Assembly: GCA_944388965.1 (NCBI GenBank)
Contig: CALXKL010000001.1
Coordinates: forward strand, 124,001 to 188,000
Length of the DNA stretch: 64,000 nt
DNA from: an uncultured Spirochaetales bacterium
GTDB lineage: Bacteria; Spirochaetota; Spirochaetia; Sphaerochaetales; Sphaerochaetaceae
Reading direction: 5' to 3'
Positions within the stretch are counted from its first letter, which is position 1; each line of letters starts with the position of its first letter. Position numbers and translations under genes: made by a program. This document shows positions 8,995 to 17,909 of the stretch, piece by piece. The notes under the pieces are model-generated. The model did no database searches. It worked only from the letters and a program-made list of their open reading frames with translations, and was not told the origin of the DNA.

Positions 8995-9789
8995 ATGAGT
9001 GCATATGAATTCATGGAGGTGGCTCCAGGCATATTCCAGATCTCCGAGTCCGGACTTGCCATGCAGTATCTGGTGACTGGCCGTGACAGGGCACTTCTCG
9101 TCGATACGGGAACCGGCATAGGCGATCTCAGAGGCGAGGTGGAGAGGAGGATATCCGTCCCATATGATGTCGTCATCACGCATGTCCATCGCGACCATTT
9201 CGGTGGCGCCGGTGCCTTCGATCGCGTGCATGTGCCCAAAGGCGATCTCGATGCAATCTCCGGCATAGATGCCGAAGGACGGCGCGGCTATGTCGTCAGC
9301 ATGGTATCGAGCGGCAGCGTTTCTCCAGATGTGCTTGAGAAGGCGGTGATCAGGCAGTGGAATGACGATCCGCAACGATTCATCCCGGTCGATGCCGGTC
9401 ATGTCTTCGACCTTGGTGACAGACGCTTCGAGGTCATTCCCATGCCTGGCCATACCGCAGGCGAAATCTGCCTGCTGGACAGGGCTGGAGATGTGCTTAT
9501 CAGCGGGGATTCGGCCAATCCGATCATGCTGCTGAAGATGAAGGGGGATGACCGCATTGAGGTGTGCAGACGGTGGCACGATGCCCTGGGTGGCCTGCTG
9601 CGGCTGCTGGACGACGATACTGTCATATGCGGCGGTCATGGACTTCTCGACATCGATGTGTTCGAAAGGCTGTATGCCATTGCAGGAGAATATCTTGAAG
9701 GAAGGAGGAATGCGGTGGTGAAGAAGGTCCACCTTTATACCGGCCGCTTCCTGGATGATGGAGATATCGTCATAGGCCTTGATGCCTAG
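8995..9789 (+). CDS. Metallo-beta-lactamase-fold hydrolase
   Basis: 264 residues with all the metal ligands of the MBL superfamily: HVHRDH (His63, His65, Asp67, His68), PGHTAGE (His153), GDSA (Asp172) and CGGHG (His215). It is cytoplasmic, with no signal peptide. Glyoxalase-II-like or lactonase-like hydrolysis would fit a sugar-breakdown locus, but the family is too broad to name the substrate. It starts 3 bases after the preceding gene, so translation is coupled, and is followed 18 bases later by the alcohol dehydrogenase. Confidence 0.88.
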   Translation: MSAYEFMEVAPGIFQISESGLAMQYLVTGRDRALLVDTGTGIGDLRGEVERRISVPYDVVITHVHRDHFGGAGAFDRVHVPKGDLDAISGIDAEGRRGYVVSMVSSGSVSPDVLEKAVIRQWNDDPQRFIPVDAGHVFDLGDRRFEVIPMPGHTAGEICLLDRAGDVLISGDSANPIMLLKMKGDDRIEVCRRWHDALGGLLRLLDDDTVICGGHGLLDIDVFERLYAIAGEYLEGRRNAVVKKVHLYTGRFLDDGDIVIGLDA

Positions 9790-9807
9790 ACAAGGAGGTT
9801 TGATGTC

Positions 9808-10983
9808 ATGTTGAGTCAGTATTATGCCCCTACGAAGGTGGTGTTCGGAAGGGGAGCGGAGGACGAGGTCTCGAATCAGCTGCGCCAGTTCGGCGCCGAC
9901 AGCGTCCTGTTGGTATATGGCGGGCATTCTGCGCTAAAGTCCGGTCTTCTGGCGAAGGTGAGGGACAATCTCTCGGCTGCCGGGATAAGGTTCATGGAGC
10001 TGGGTGGTGTACAGCCCAATCCCCGCATCAGCCTTGCGAGAAAGGGCATCGAGATATGTCGGGAGAACGGAATCGGCTTCATCCTCGCAGTCGGAGGGGG
10101 GTCCGTGATCGATACCGCAAAGGCCATCGGCTACGGCCTGTTCAACGGCGGCGACCCCTGGGACTTCTACTGTGGCAGGCGCACTCCTGAAGGATCGGCC
10201 CCTGTCGGCGTCATACTAACGATGGCTGCCGCAGGAAGCGAGATGAGCGACAGCTCCGTCCTGACGAACGAGGAGGGCGGGCTGAAGAGGGGATGCAACA
10301 GCGACCACTGCAGGGTGAAGTTCGCCCTGCTGGATCCGGAGCTGACGATCTCCGTGCCCGACTACCAGACTTCGTGCGCCACCGTCGACATCATGATGCA
10401 TACCCTTGAGAGATACTTCCATGCAGGAAAGGGCCTCTCGTTCACCGACAGTCTCTCCTTCACACTTGTCAGACAGGCGATCGAGAACGGCAGGATACTG
10501 CATGCCGATCCGACGGACTATGATGCCAGGGCGAACATGATGTGGGCCTCAAGCCTTTCCCATAACGGTCTCATGGCCCTTGGAAACCCCAGCAAGGGCG
10601 ACTGGGCTTGTCATCAGCTCGAGCATGAGCTGTCCGGCATGTTCGACATCGCACACGGTGCAGGACTCGCCATCGTATTCCCGGCGTGGGCGGATTACGT
10701 ATGCGACACGGATCCTTCCAGATTCGCACAGCTTGGAAAAGCCGTGTTCGACCTGGAATGCGACGATGTGGAGAAGGCCGCCCGCATGACGATCGATGCG
10801 CTTCGCAGCTTCTTCGAGGAGCTCGGCATGCCAACCACTCTCCGCCAGGCAGGCATAGAGCTTGACGAGGCCCATCTGAGCGAGCTTCTGGACAAGGCCA
10901 CGTTCAATGGCAGGAGGACGCTTGGCAACTTCCGTGTGCTCGAGAGAGCGGACATGGAAGCGATCTACAGGCGGTGCATGTAG
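9808..10983 (+). CDS. Iron-containing alcohol dehydrogenase (butanol dehydrogenase type)
   Basis: 391 residues of the group III, Fe-dependent alcohol dehydrogenase family, YqhD/BDH branch. The nucleotide-binding loop GGGSVIDTAKAI is at about residues 96-107. The metal ligands Asp194, His198, His269 and His283 show the same spacing as in that branch. It should reduce an aldehyde with NAD(P)H, or oxidise a secondary alcohol. In this locus it could act on an aldehyde released from the imported sugar or serve as an electron sink. The ATG at 9808 has AGGAGG 9 bases upstream. Confidence 0.92.
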   Translation: MLSQYYAPTKVVFGRGAEDEVSNQLRQFGADSVLLVYGGHSALKSGLLAKVRDNLSAAGIRFMELGGVQPNPRISLARKGIEICRENGIGFILAVGGGSVIDTAKAIGYGLFNGGDPWDFYCGRRTPEGSAPVGVILTMAAAGSEMSDSSVLTNEEGGLKRGCNSDHCRVKFALLDPELTISVPDYQTSCATVDIMMHTLERYFHAGKGLSFTDSLSFTLVRQAIENGRILHADPTDYDARANMMWASSLSHNGLMALGNPSKGDWACHQLEHELSGMFDIAHGAGLAIVFPAWADYVCDTDPSRFAQLGKAVFDLECDDVEKAARMTIDALRSFFEELGMPTTLRQAGIELDEAHLSELLDKATFNGRRTLGNFRVLERADMEAIYRRCM

Positions 10984-10986
10984 GTG

Positions 10987-12636
10987 ATGGAGAAGGTTGT
11001 CTGCGTCGATCTGCGCCGTTTCGATCCGGAAAGCCGCGACCATGGAGTGGGAGCCTATCTCGAAAGGCTCTCCTTCATGCCGTCGGCACTGTGCTTTCTG
11101 AACTTCCATGTCATGTTCGTGCTCGAGTACGAAGGCATCTGCGACAAGGAGCTCGACCCGATTTCGGTCGGGCAGAACGGTACGCCATGTCCTGACCGCT
11201 GGACAGTCAGGGCCTTCCATTCACTCGTCCAGACGATCAGGGGCATGGGGATCGACGTGTATTTCGGCCTGCTTGCCAACACGACCAGCCCCGTATGGCA
11301 CAACACGGCATATGAATGGACTCATCCCGAGCTGCTGCAGACATCGGTCGGCGGCGAGAGGGTGTGGGGGAATGCGGTGAACGTCCTCAAGCGCTTCGAC
11401 GACGGCCGATATCTGGACGAGGTGATTGCACGGAATCTGGGACACATCTTCCGGGATTTCGGCTTCGACGCCTATGTGGCGGGAGACGGTATGTTCGGTC
11501 TGCGTGGTCCGCGAGATACGCTCCGTGAAACCGACTTCTCACGCGACATGGTCGAGCAGTTCTCGCAGCATTCCTCGATCGAAGTTGACGGCAGGCTGGA
11601 CTACGAGGGAAGACGACGGTTCATATCGGAAGGATTCTACGACGAGTGGGTCGATTTCTGGTGCTGGCGCTGGGCCTGTCATGTAGGCAGGATCCATGAC
11701 GCCATCGCCGTGTACGGAGCTTCGTTCATGGCCCTTGATGCCTGGTCCCGCTCTCCGGAGGAATGTCGTCGGCTGTTCGGCATCGATTACAGGATGCTAT
11801 GCGACAAAGGGCTCGAGAAGGTCTTCGTCCGCTGTGGCGAATCGAGCAAGTGGAGAAAGCACAGGGAAGGGGAATATGCCAGGCAGGACTGCTCCATGTA
11901 CACCATCATGGCCCATGCGTTGTATGAGCCCCGCCTGTCATATCTGTGGGTGCAGCCGACTGCGAACGTGCCCGAATTCTGGAATACCGTCCAGGACCTG
12001 CCGCAGGTCTCCAGGCGCGAGCTGTCGGCCTATTTCGCCCTCCACGTCATGTCGGACGAGGACGGATGCTGGAAGCAGGCGCTGGATGGCGTATGCATCA
12101 TCTGGGGCAATGACCTGTCGCATGAGGACTGGACCTGGCTGGCCTCCGGATGGGAGAACGTCATGGAATGGAACGCCTCTTTCCTTAAGCCGTTCGGTCC
12201 TGTACTGCTGGTTCCTGATTCCACGTCTTCGAAGCCTGGCTCCCATATGCTCTTCGCCAGGCTGTACGATGCAGGTCTGCCGATATCCTGTGCCATGCAC
12301 ATGGATCAGGCAAAGGCCGGACATGTCTTCATCACGTTCGATGAAGATGTGGCAACCCAGATGCCCGGCGTGTTCCATTTCGATGGAGAGCGCTTCCATC
12401 TGGACGGCTGTCATATGTCGTTCCTGCAGGGCGTCGAGAAGATCCTGCAGCGGTGCGGCATATCGCATGCGGCATGCAGATGGCATGCCTTCATGGCATC
12501 GCAATCGCTCCTATGCATGTGCATAGAGAACGCCGAAAGCCTCGAGCCGGTCCGCCAGAGCCTGACCATCCAAGGAAAGAGCACCTGTGTACCTGTTCCT
12601 CCCGATGGCGTCGCCTGTGCACAGATGGCGATCTGA
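10987..12636 (+). CDS. Unrecognised large protein, paralogue B (possible glycosidase-like)
   Basis: 549 residues, paralogue of the protein at 7195-8991 and separated from it by the MBL and alcohol dehydrogenase genes. The conserved acidic positions are kept (Asp167 in GDGMFGLRGPR, Asp251 in ALDAWSR, PEFWN), so both copies may be active on related substrates. It is shorter at the C-terminus, lacking about 50 residues of the last beta-rich part. The ATG at 10987 lies 3 bases after the stop of the dehydrogenase; a GTG at 10984 is the alternative start. No signal peptide. This is the last gene of the locus, and a strong hairpin follows it. Confidence 0.78.
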   Translation: MEKVVCVDLRRFDPESRDHGVGAYLERLSFMPSALCFLNFHVMFVLEYEGICDKELDPISVGQNGTPCPDRWTVRAFHSLVQTIRGMGIDVYFGLLANTTSPVWHNTAYEWTHPELLQTSVGGERVWGNAVNVLKRFDDGRYLDEVIARNLGHIFRDFGFDAYVAGDGMFGLRGPRDTLRETDFSRDMVEQFSQHSSIEVDGRLDYEGRRRFISEGFYDEWVDFWCWRWACHVGRIHDAIAVYGASFMALDAWSRSPEECRRLFGIDYRMLCDKGLEKVFVRCGESSKWRKHREGEYARQDCSMYTIMAHALYEPRLSYLWVQPTANVPEFWNTVQDLPQVSRRELSAYFALHVMSDEDGCWKQALDGVCIIWGNDLSHEDWTWLASGWENVMEWNASFLKPFGPVLLVPDSTSSKPGSHMLFARLYDAGLPISCAMHMDQAKAGHVFITFDEDVATQMPGVFHFDGERFHLDGCHMSFLQGVEKILQRCGISHAACRWHAFMASQSLLCMCIENAESLEPVRQSLTIQGKSTCVPVPPDGVACAQMAI

Positions 12637-12681
12637 CATGGTTTCATTATCTGGTTTCCTCCAGATTCTGTTTTCTCTTTT

Positions 12682-12715
12682 GCACCAGGGAGGTTGCTGC
12701 TTGCCTCCCTGGTGC
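12682..12715 (+). terminator. Terminator-like hairpin ending the carbohydrate locus
   Basis: A perfect 12-bp inverted repeat (GCACCAGGGAGG / CCTCCCTGGTGC) with a 10-base loop lies 45 bases after the last gene. The T-run after it is weak (CTTGTTG). It separates the carbohydrate locus from the ABC exporter. Confidence 0.7.
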
Positions 12716-12813
12716 CTTGTTGCAACGCAGGCTTTTGACATTCTAGAATCGGATATGTCGTCCGTATTCAACGCGGACATGAGCGATTCTCTTTCAATGG
12801 AAACCGAGGTGCT

Positions 12814-14529
12814 ATGATTCTGCTTGGCCATCTGAAGAAGTATGTGAAGGAGTGCATCCTCGCGCCTCTGTTCAAACTGCTGGAGGCTGTGCTGGAGCTG
12901 TTCGTCCCGCTTGTGGTGGCTTCACTGATAGATGTGGGAATAGCGAATGGGGACAAGGGATACATCCTGCGCATGATACTTGTCCTGTTCGTCCTCGCCT
13001 TGGTCGGCCTTGCCGTCTCGATAACCGCGCAGTATTTCTCGGCCAAGGCGGCGGCATTGTTCGCAAGGGACACGAAGAGGGCCCTGTTCCGCCACATCCA
13101 GACGTTCTCTCTGGCCGACTGCGACAGGATAGGCCTGCCGACGCTGATAAACAGGATGACTGGCGACATGAACCAGGTGCAGTCCGGTGTCAACATGACG
13201 CTGCGCCTGCTTCTGAGGTCCCCGTTCGTCGTCTTCGGTGCCGCCATCATGGCATTCACCGTGGATGTGAAGGCCGCCATCATATTCGTCATCGTGATTC
13301 CGCTCATGTCGCTGGTGGTATATGTGCTCCTTAGCATGAGCGTGCCCCGGTTCCGGAAGGTCCAGGGGCAGGTGGACCAGCTGCTTGCCCAGACCCGCGA
13401 GAACTACAAGGGAGCCCGCGTGCTGAGGGCCTTCAACCTGCAGGACGAGCAGATGAAGAGCTTCCACGAGCGCAATGACGCGCTGGTCAGGAACCAGCTG
13501 AAGGCGGGCGGGATTTCGATCCTCACGAATCCTCTCACCAGCTTCATCATCAACATGGGCATAATCGCGGTGATCTGGTACGGAGGAATCCGCGTAGACT
13601 TCGGCTCTCTGAGCCAGGGCAGCGTCGTCGCCCTGTTCAACTACATGAACCAGATCCTCGTCGAGCTGATAAAGCTGGCGTCCCTGATCCAGACCATGAC
13701 CCGCGCTCTTGCAAGCGCACGCCGTGTGGAGACCGTGTTCCGCACCGGCTCGTCGATGGCCGACGGCGAACTCGAGGGCTGCGACGAGGAGTGCGAGGAT
13801 GCGATCGTCTTCGACCATGTGACGTTCAGATACAACGAAGGCGGAGCCCCCGTGCTCGACGACATTTCGTTCACGCTCAAGCGAGGGCAGACGCTCGGGA
13901 TCATCGGCGCCACGGGTAGCGGAAAGTCCACGCTCGGTGCCCTGATCGGTCGTCTGTATGACGCTGATGAGGGGAATATAGAGATTCTGGGCCATCCGAT
14001 AAGGTCCTACAGGCTCTCGTTCCTGCATGACAGGGTCTCCATCGTGCTGCAGAAGGCCAGACTGCTTCGCGGTACCATCGAAGGCAACATGAAGCTTGCC
14101 CGGCCCGATGCCACCACAGGGCAGATCGAGCAGGCGCTTCGGGATGCGCAGGCCTGGGATTTCGTCTCCGACAAGGGGCTGGATGCTCCGGTCGAGGCCG
14201 GCGGACGCAACTTCTCCGGCGGCCAGAGGCAGAGGCTTTCGATAGCACGCGGCCTCGTGCACGGCGGTGACATCCTGATACTGGACGACAGCTTCTCGGC
14301 TCTGGACTACGTCACCGATTCCAGGGTGCGCAAGGCGCTCTCCGAGCGCTCGATGACCAAGGTCATCATCTCGCAGCGCACCTCCTCGATACTTGATGCC
14401 GACCTCATACTCCTTCTGGACAACGGACGCATCATCGCCAGCGGACGCCATGAGGAGCTGATGGCCTCCAGCGAGGTGTACAGACAGATCTACTACACGC
14501 AGTTCGAGAAGGAGGTGGAGAATGCATAA
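12814..14529 (+). CDS. ABC exporter half-transporter, degenerate-site subunit
   Basis: 571 residues: a six-helix transmembrane domain (about 1-310) and an ATPase domain with Walker A GATGSGKST, signature FSGGQRQRL and Walker B ILILDDSFSALD. The catalytic Glu after Walker B is Asp and the switch His is Gln (IISQRTSSI). These changes mark the degenerate-site half of heterodimeric exporters such as TM287/288 and BmrCD. The stop overlaps the start of the partner gene by 8 bases, so the two make one complex. The substrate is unknown and is probably a drug, lipid or peptide. The start rests on GAGGTG very close to the ATG and could move slightly. Confidence 0.9.
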   Translation: MILLGHLKKYVKECILAPLFKLLEAVLELFVPLVVASLIDVGIANGDKGYILRMILVLFVLALVGLAVSITAQYFSAKAAALFARDTKRALFRHIQTFSLADCDRIGLPTLINRMTGDMNQVQSGVNMTLRLLLRSPFVVFGAAIMAFTVDVKAAIIFVIVIPLMSLVVYVLLSMSVPRFRKVQGQVDQLLAQTRENYKGARVLRAFNLQDEQMKSFHERNDALVRNQLKAGGISILTNPLTSFIINMGIIAVIWYGGIRVDFGSLSQGSVVALFNYMNQILVELIKLASLIQTMTRALASARRVETVFRTGSSMADGELEGCDEECEDAIVFDHVTFRYNEGGAPVLDDISFTLKRGQTLGIIGATGSGKSTLGALIGRLYDADEGNIEILGHPIRSYRLSFLHDRVSIVLQKARLLRGTIEGNMKLARPDATTGQIEQALRDAQAWDFVSDKGLDAPVEAGGRNFSGGQRQRLSIARGLVHGGDILILDDSFSALDYVTDSRVRKALSERSMTKVIISQRTSSILDADLILLLDNGRIIASGRHEELMASSEVYRQIYYTQFEKEVENA

Positions 14530-16249
14530 GACCACCATCGCACGCGCCCTGGGCTATCTTGCACGCTACAAGGTCGAGTTCGTCCTCTCGCTGGCCATGG
14601 CCCTGGCCTATGTCGTCGCATCCCTCTACATACCGCTTGTGGCCGGAGAGGCGATAGACAGTCTGGTGACAGGCGGTGTCGACTTCGACATGCTCCTGTC
14701 CTGCCTGATGAGGATATTCGTCACCGCACTGGTCTGCTTCATTTCGCAGTACGCCCTTTCCAGACTAAACAACCGCATGGCCTACCGGATCTCGCATGAC
14801 ATGCGCAACGATGCCTTCGACAAGATCTCACGCCTGCCGTTCAGCTATCTGGACAGCCACAGACAGGGCGATGTCGTGGCCCGTGTCATCTCGGATGTGG
14901 ACCAGGTGTCGGATGGCCTGCTGCTGGGCTTCAGCCAGTTCTTCAGCGCCGTCCTGACAATACTCATGACGCTCTACTACCTCTTCTCGCTCGACTACCT
15001 GATAGCACTTGTCGTCATCCTCGTCAGTCCGCTCTCCCTGGTGGTTGCGACCTTCATCGCGAAGAAGACCCACAGGTATTTCAGGCAGACGGCCGAGAAG
15101 CGCTCCCTTCAGACCGATATCACGGACGAGTTCATAACCGACACCGCCGAGGTGCTGTGCTACAACCTGCAGGCCTCCTGTCAGAAGACCTTCGATGAGG
15201 TCAACGAGCAGTGGGCCGCAAGCTCGCTCAAGGGCACCTTCTATTCGTCGCTGGTCAATCCCGCCACCCGCGCCGTGAACAGCATCGTGTACGCCGCAGC
15301 AGCGCTGTGCGGCGGCCTTCTCGCCGTGGCGGGGAGACTGAGCGTCGGCGGTCTGGTCAGCGCACTGAGCTATGCGAACCAGTACACCAAGCCCTTCAAC
15401 GAGATCACGGGAGTGGTCACCGAGCTGCAGAACGCGCTGGTGTGCGCCTCCCGCATCTTCAGCCTCCTGGACGAGAAGGAGGTCGTGGATGATGGCGACA
15501 AGACGCTTGCAGACGATGCCCTGTCCGTGAGTTTTAGTGACGTATGCTTCTCATATGTGAAGGGACAGGACCTCATCAAGGGCTTCTCGCTTGACATAGA
15601 CAAGGGACGTCACGTGGCCATCGTGGGTCCCACCGGAGCCGGCAAGAGCACGATAATAAACCTTCTGATGCGCTACTACGAGACCGATTCGGGACGGATA
15701 CTCATCGACGGCACCGACATACGCGACATAAGCCTTGCCAGCCTCCGCCTCTCGTTCGGCAGCGTCCTGCAGGACTCATTCATCCTCTCTGCAAGCGTCA
15801 GGGACAACATAACCATGGGGCGTGACTTCTCCGACGAGCAGGTAATGGCCGCCTGCAGGAGGGCGCATGTGCACGACATCATCATGCGTCTGGAGAAAGG
15901 CTACGACACTATGCTGGACGATGACGAGGGACTGCTGTCGGCCGGTGAACGTCAGCTCATCTCCATCGCCAGATGCATGCTTGACCTGCCGAATCTTCTG
16001 ATTCTCGATGAGGCGACCAGCAACATCGACACCAGGACGGAGGGGCTCATACAGGCGGCGTTCAACGAGATGACCGCCGGTCGCACGAGCTTCGTCGTAG
16101 CCCATAGACTGTCCACGATCCGCAACGCCGACATCATCCTGGTGATGAGGGACGGTGATATCGTCGAGGCCGGCAGCCATGACGAGCTGATCGCCAGAGG
16201 CGGCTTCTACAGCGAGCTCTATTCAAGCCAGTTCGCAAGCGTCTCCTGA
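14522..16249 (+). CDS. ABC exporter half-transporter, consensus-site subunit
   Basis: 575 residues with the same layout as its partner. The ATPase domain has Walker A GPTGAGKST, Walker B LLILDEATSNID with the catalytic Glu, and the switch His in VVAHRLSTI. Its signature motif is altered to LSAGERQ. Together the two halves therefore form one catalytic and one non-catalytic ATP site, as in TM287/288-type exporters. GAGAAGGAGGTGG inside the end of the first gene provides the binding site. A hairpin follows 28 bases after the stop. Confidence 0.9.
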   Translation: MHKTTIARALGYLARYKVEFVLSLAMALAYVVASLYIPLVAGEAIDSLVTGGVDFDMLLSCLMRIFVTALVCFISQYALSRLNNRMAYRISHDMRNDAFDKISRLPFSYLDSHRQGDVVARVISDVDQVSDGLLLGFSQFFSAVLTILMTLYYLFSLDYLIALVVILVSPLSLVVATFIAKKTHRYFRQTAEKRSLQTDITDEFITDTAEVLCYNLQASCQKTFDEVNEQWAASSLKGTFYSSLVNPATRAVNSIVYAAAALCGGLLAVAGRLSVGGLVSALSYANQYTKPFNEITGVVTELQNALVCASRIFSLLDEKEVVDDGDKTLADDALSVSFSDVCFSYVKGQDLIKGFSLDIDKGRHVAIVGPTGAGKSTIINLLMRYYETDSGRILIDGTDIRDISLASLRLSFGSVLQDSFILSASVRDNITMGRDFSDEQVMAACRRAHVHDIIMRLEKGYDTMLDDDEGLLSAGERQLISIARCMLDLPNLLILDEATSNIDTRTEGLIQAAFNEMTAGRTSFVVAHRLSTIRNADIILVMRDGDIVEAGSHDELIARGGFYSELYSSQFASVS

Positions 16250-16277
16250 TTCGTCAGCACCGCTTGCAAATGGATTG

Positions 16278-16307
16278 GGACATGCCTCTTGGAAAAGGAA
16301 CATGTCC
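16278..16307. terminator. Hairpin between convergent genes
   Basis: GGACATG and CATGTCC form a 7-bp stem, extended inside by CCT/AGG with a small bulge, in the 87-base gap between the exporter and era, which converge here. It probably ends transcription from both sides. T-runs are short, so efficiency is uncertain. Confidence 0.45.
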
Positions 16308-16336
16308 TTGTAACATCGAATAGTAAGTATGGCTTA

Positions 16337-17251
16337 TTAGGTGTTCTGACGGAAGAGACGGTCCAGTGTGGCCTGGTTGTTCCTCCACTTGTTCTGCGCC
16401 TTGACCCGCAGGTCGAGAGTGAGCTTCATGCCGGGGAAGATCCGTTTGATCTCGCCAAAGCTCTGCTTGCGGATGGTCCTGATGTTCTCTCCTCCCTTGC
16501 CGACTATTATCCCCTTCTGGCCTTCGCGCTCGGTGACTATGAACGCCCTGATCCACACCGAAGACGAGTCCTGGTCGTATTCGATGTCGGAGACCTCGAC
16601 ATACACGACATGCGGAAGTTCGTCGCTGAGCAGGTTGATCGTCTTCTCGCGTATGATCTCGCTGATGCGGAACTCGAGGTTCTGGTCGGTATAGCTGTCG
16701 CTCGGGTACAGCATCTGCCCATACGGGGCGACCTTGAACAGCTCTATCAGTATCTCGTCGACCCCGTCGTCCTTGAGACCGCTGGCTGTGAGTATGACGG
16801 CCTTTGGAAGCCTTTCTTCCACGTATCGCCGTGCAGTCTCGACCTCCTCCTGAGTGAGGATGTCGGACTTGTTGATCACTGCGATGACCGGCACCCTGAC
16901 CTTCGTCAGTATCTCCACTATTGCGTCCTCTTCGCTTCTGGCCTCGCGCTTTGCGTCTATCAGGTAGAGGACCGCGTCGCTGTCGTCAAGGCTCGAGACC
17001 GTTATCTCCTGCATCCTGCGGTTGATCTCGCGGCCCCCGAGATGGTAGCCGGGGGTGTCGGTGAAGATGAGCTGGCCACGCTGGTCCGTGTATATTCCGC
17101 GTATTGCGTTGCGGGTTGTCTGTGGGGTGGATGCGGTGATGCTGACCTTCATCTCGCAGATCGTGTTCACCAGGGTCGATTTGCCTACGCTGGGCCTTCC
17201 GATGAGCGATACGGTCGCGCATCTGACAAGTCTGTCGTCTTCTCTTTCCAT
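16337..17251 (-). CDS. era: GTPase Era (ribosome assembly)
   Basis: 304 residues. GTPase motifs are in order: G1 GRPSVGKST, switch region TPQTTRNAI, G3 DTPGYH and G4 NKSD. A C-terminal KH domain carries GQKGIIVGKGGENIRTIRK. Era binds the 3' end of 16S rRNA and helps mature the 30S subunit. The start is the ATG giving MEREDDRLVR. Longer in-frame extensions run into clpP on the other strand and are rejected. No Shine-Dalgarno site precedes the ATG. Instead a perfect TATAAT lies 9 bases upstream, suggesting a nearly leaderless message. Divergent from clpP with only 24 bases between. Confidence 0.95.
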   Translation of the reverse strand: MEREDDRLVRCATVSLIGRPSVGKSTLVNTICEMKVSITASTPQTTRNAIRGIYTDQRGQLIFTDTPGYHLGGREINRRMQEITVSSLDDSDAVLYLIDAKREARSEEDAIVEILTKVRVPVIAVINKSDILTQEEVETARRYVEERLPKAVILTASGLKDDGVDEILIELFKVAPYGQMLYPSDSYTDQNLEFRISEIIREKTINLLSDELPHVVYVEVSDIEYDQDSSSVWIRAFIVTEREGQKGIIVGKGGENIRTIRKQSFGEIKRIFPGMKLTLDLRVKAQNKWRNNQATLDRLFRQNT

Positions 17252-17275
17252 GGGTTTCCAATTATACTCGCTTAC
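17252..17275. promoter_or_regulatory. Bidirectional era/clpP promoter core
   Basis: The 24 bases between the two divergent start codons contain AATTATACTC. Read on the minus strand it gives TATAAT 9 bases before the era ATG. Read on the plus strand it gives TATACT 7 bases before the clpP ATG. The two -10 boxes overlap. Recognisable -35 boxes are weak on both sides, and neither gene has a Shine-Dalgarno site. Confidence 0.6.
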
Positions 17276-17851
17276 ATGAGTGAAGAAAAGAAGAACGCAG
17301 AGCAGCCGAGCCCTGCTCTTGGCGAGAAGCTGATGAAGACGCGATCCATCATGCTCACCGGAGAGATCACGAAGGAGAGCGCCGACCAGGTGATCAGGAA
17401 TCTCCTGGTGATGGATAGCGAAGGAAACGACCCGATCACCATCTACATCAACAGCCCTGGAGGCGATGTGGATGGAGGATTCGCGATATACGACATGATC
17501 CGGTTCATCTCGTCTCCCGTCAGGACGGTTGGAATCGGTCTGGTTGCGTCGGCTGCCGTGATCGTGCTGCTTGCAGCCGAGAAGGAGCATCGCTACGGCT
17601 TTGCCAACTCCACATATCTCATCCACCAGCCCATGACGGAGATGCGTGGCGTGGCTGCAGACATCGAGATCCATGCACAGAACATGGAGCATTGCCGCCA
17701 GATGACGGACAGCATCATAGCCCAGGCATGTGGAAGGAGCATCGAGGAGGTCCACCGTGATACGGAGAGGGACCACTGGATATACAGCCAGGGAGCCGTC
17801 GAATACGGCCTGATAAGCCGGGTGATAACCACCAAGGACGAGCTCAAGTAG
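17276..17851 (+). CDS. clpP: ClpP-family serine protease subunit
   Basis: 191 residues. The triad is Ser92 (LVASAAV), His117 (LIHQPM) and Asp166 (DTERDHW), with the same spacing (25 and 49) as in E. coli ClpP. The surrounding sequence differs from the core ClpP consensus (ASM and MIHQP regions), so this may be a second, divergent ClpP rather than the main one. It should assemble into a barrel and degrade proteins fed by a Clp ATPase, for which there is no gene nearby. ATG 17276 is chosen because the fold begins just after it (SIMLTGEI) and a TATACT box sits 7 bases upstream. Confidence 0.9.
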   Translation: MSEEKKNAEQPSPALGEKLMKTRSIMLTGEITKESADQVIRNLLVMDSEGNDPITIYINSPGGDVDGGFAIYDMIRFISSPVRTVGIGLVASAAVIVLLAAEKEHRYGFANSTYLIHQPMTEMRGVAADIEIHAQNMEHCRQMTDSIIAQACGRSIEEVHRDTERDHWIYSQGAVEYGLISRVITTKDELK

Positions 17852-17909
17852 TCCGGCTTTTGTCCATAATCATACGTTTTCAGGTATATGGAGATGAGGA
17901 GGCACATGA

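Noticed and set aside
17252-17776. N-terminal extension of Era into clpP
   Set aside because: The extra 175 codons are the complement of ClpP coding sequence. The GTPase begins normally at the downstream ATG.
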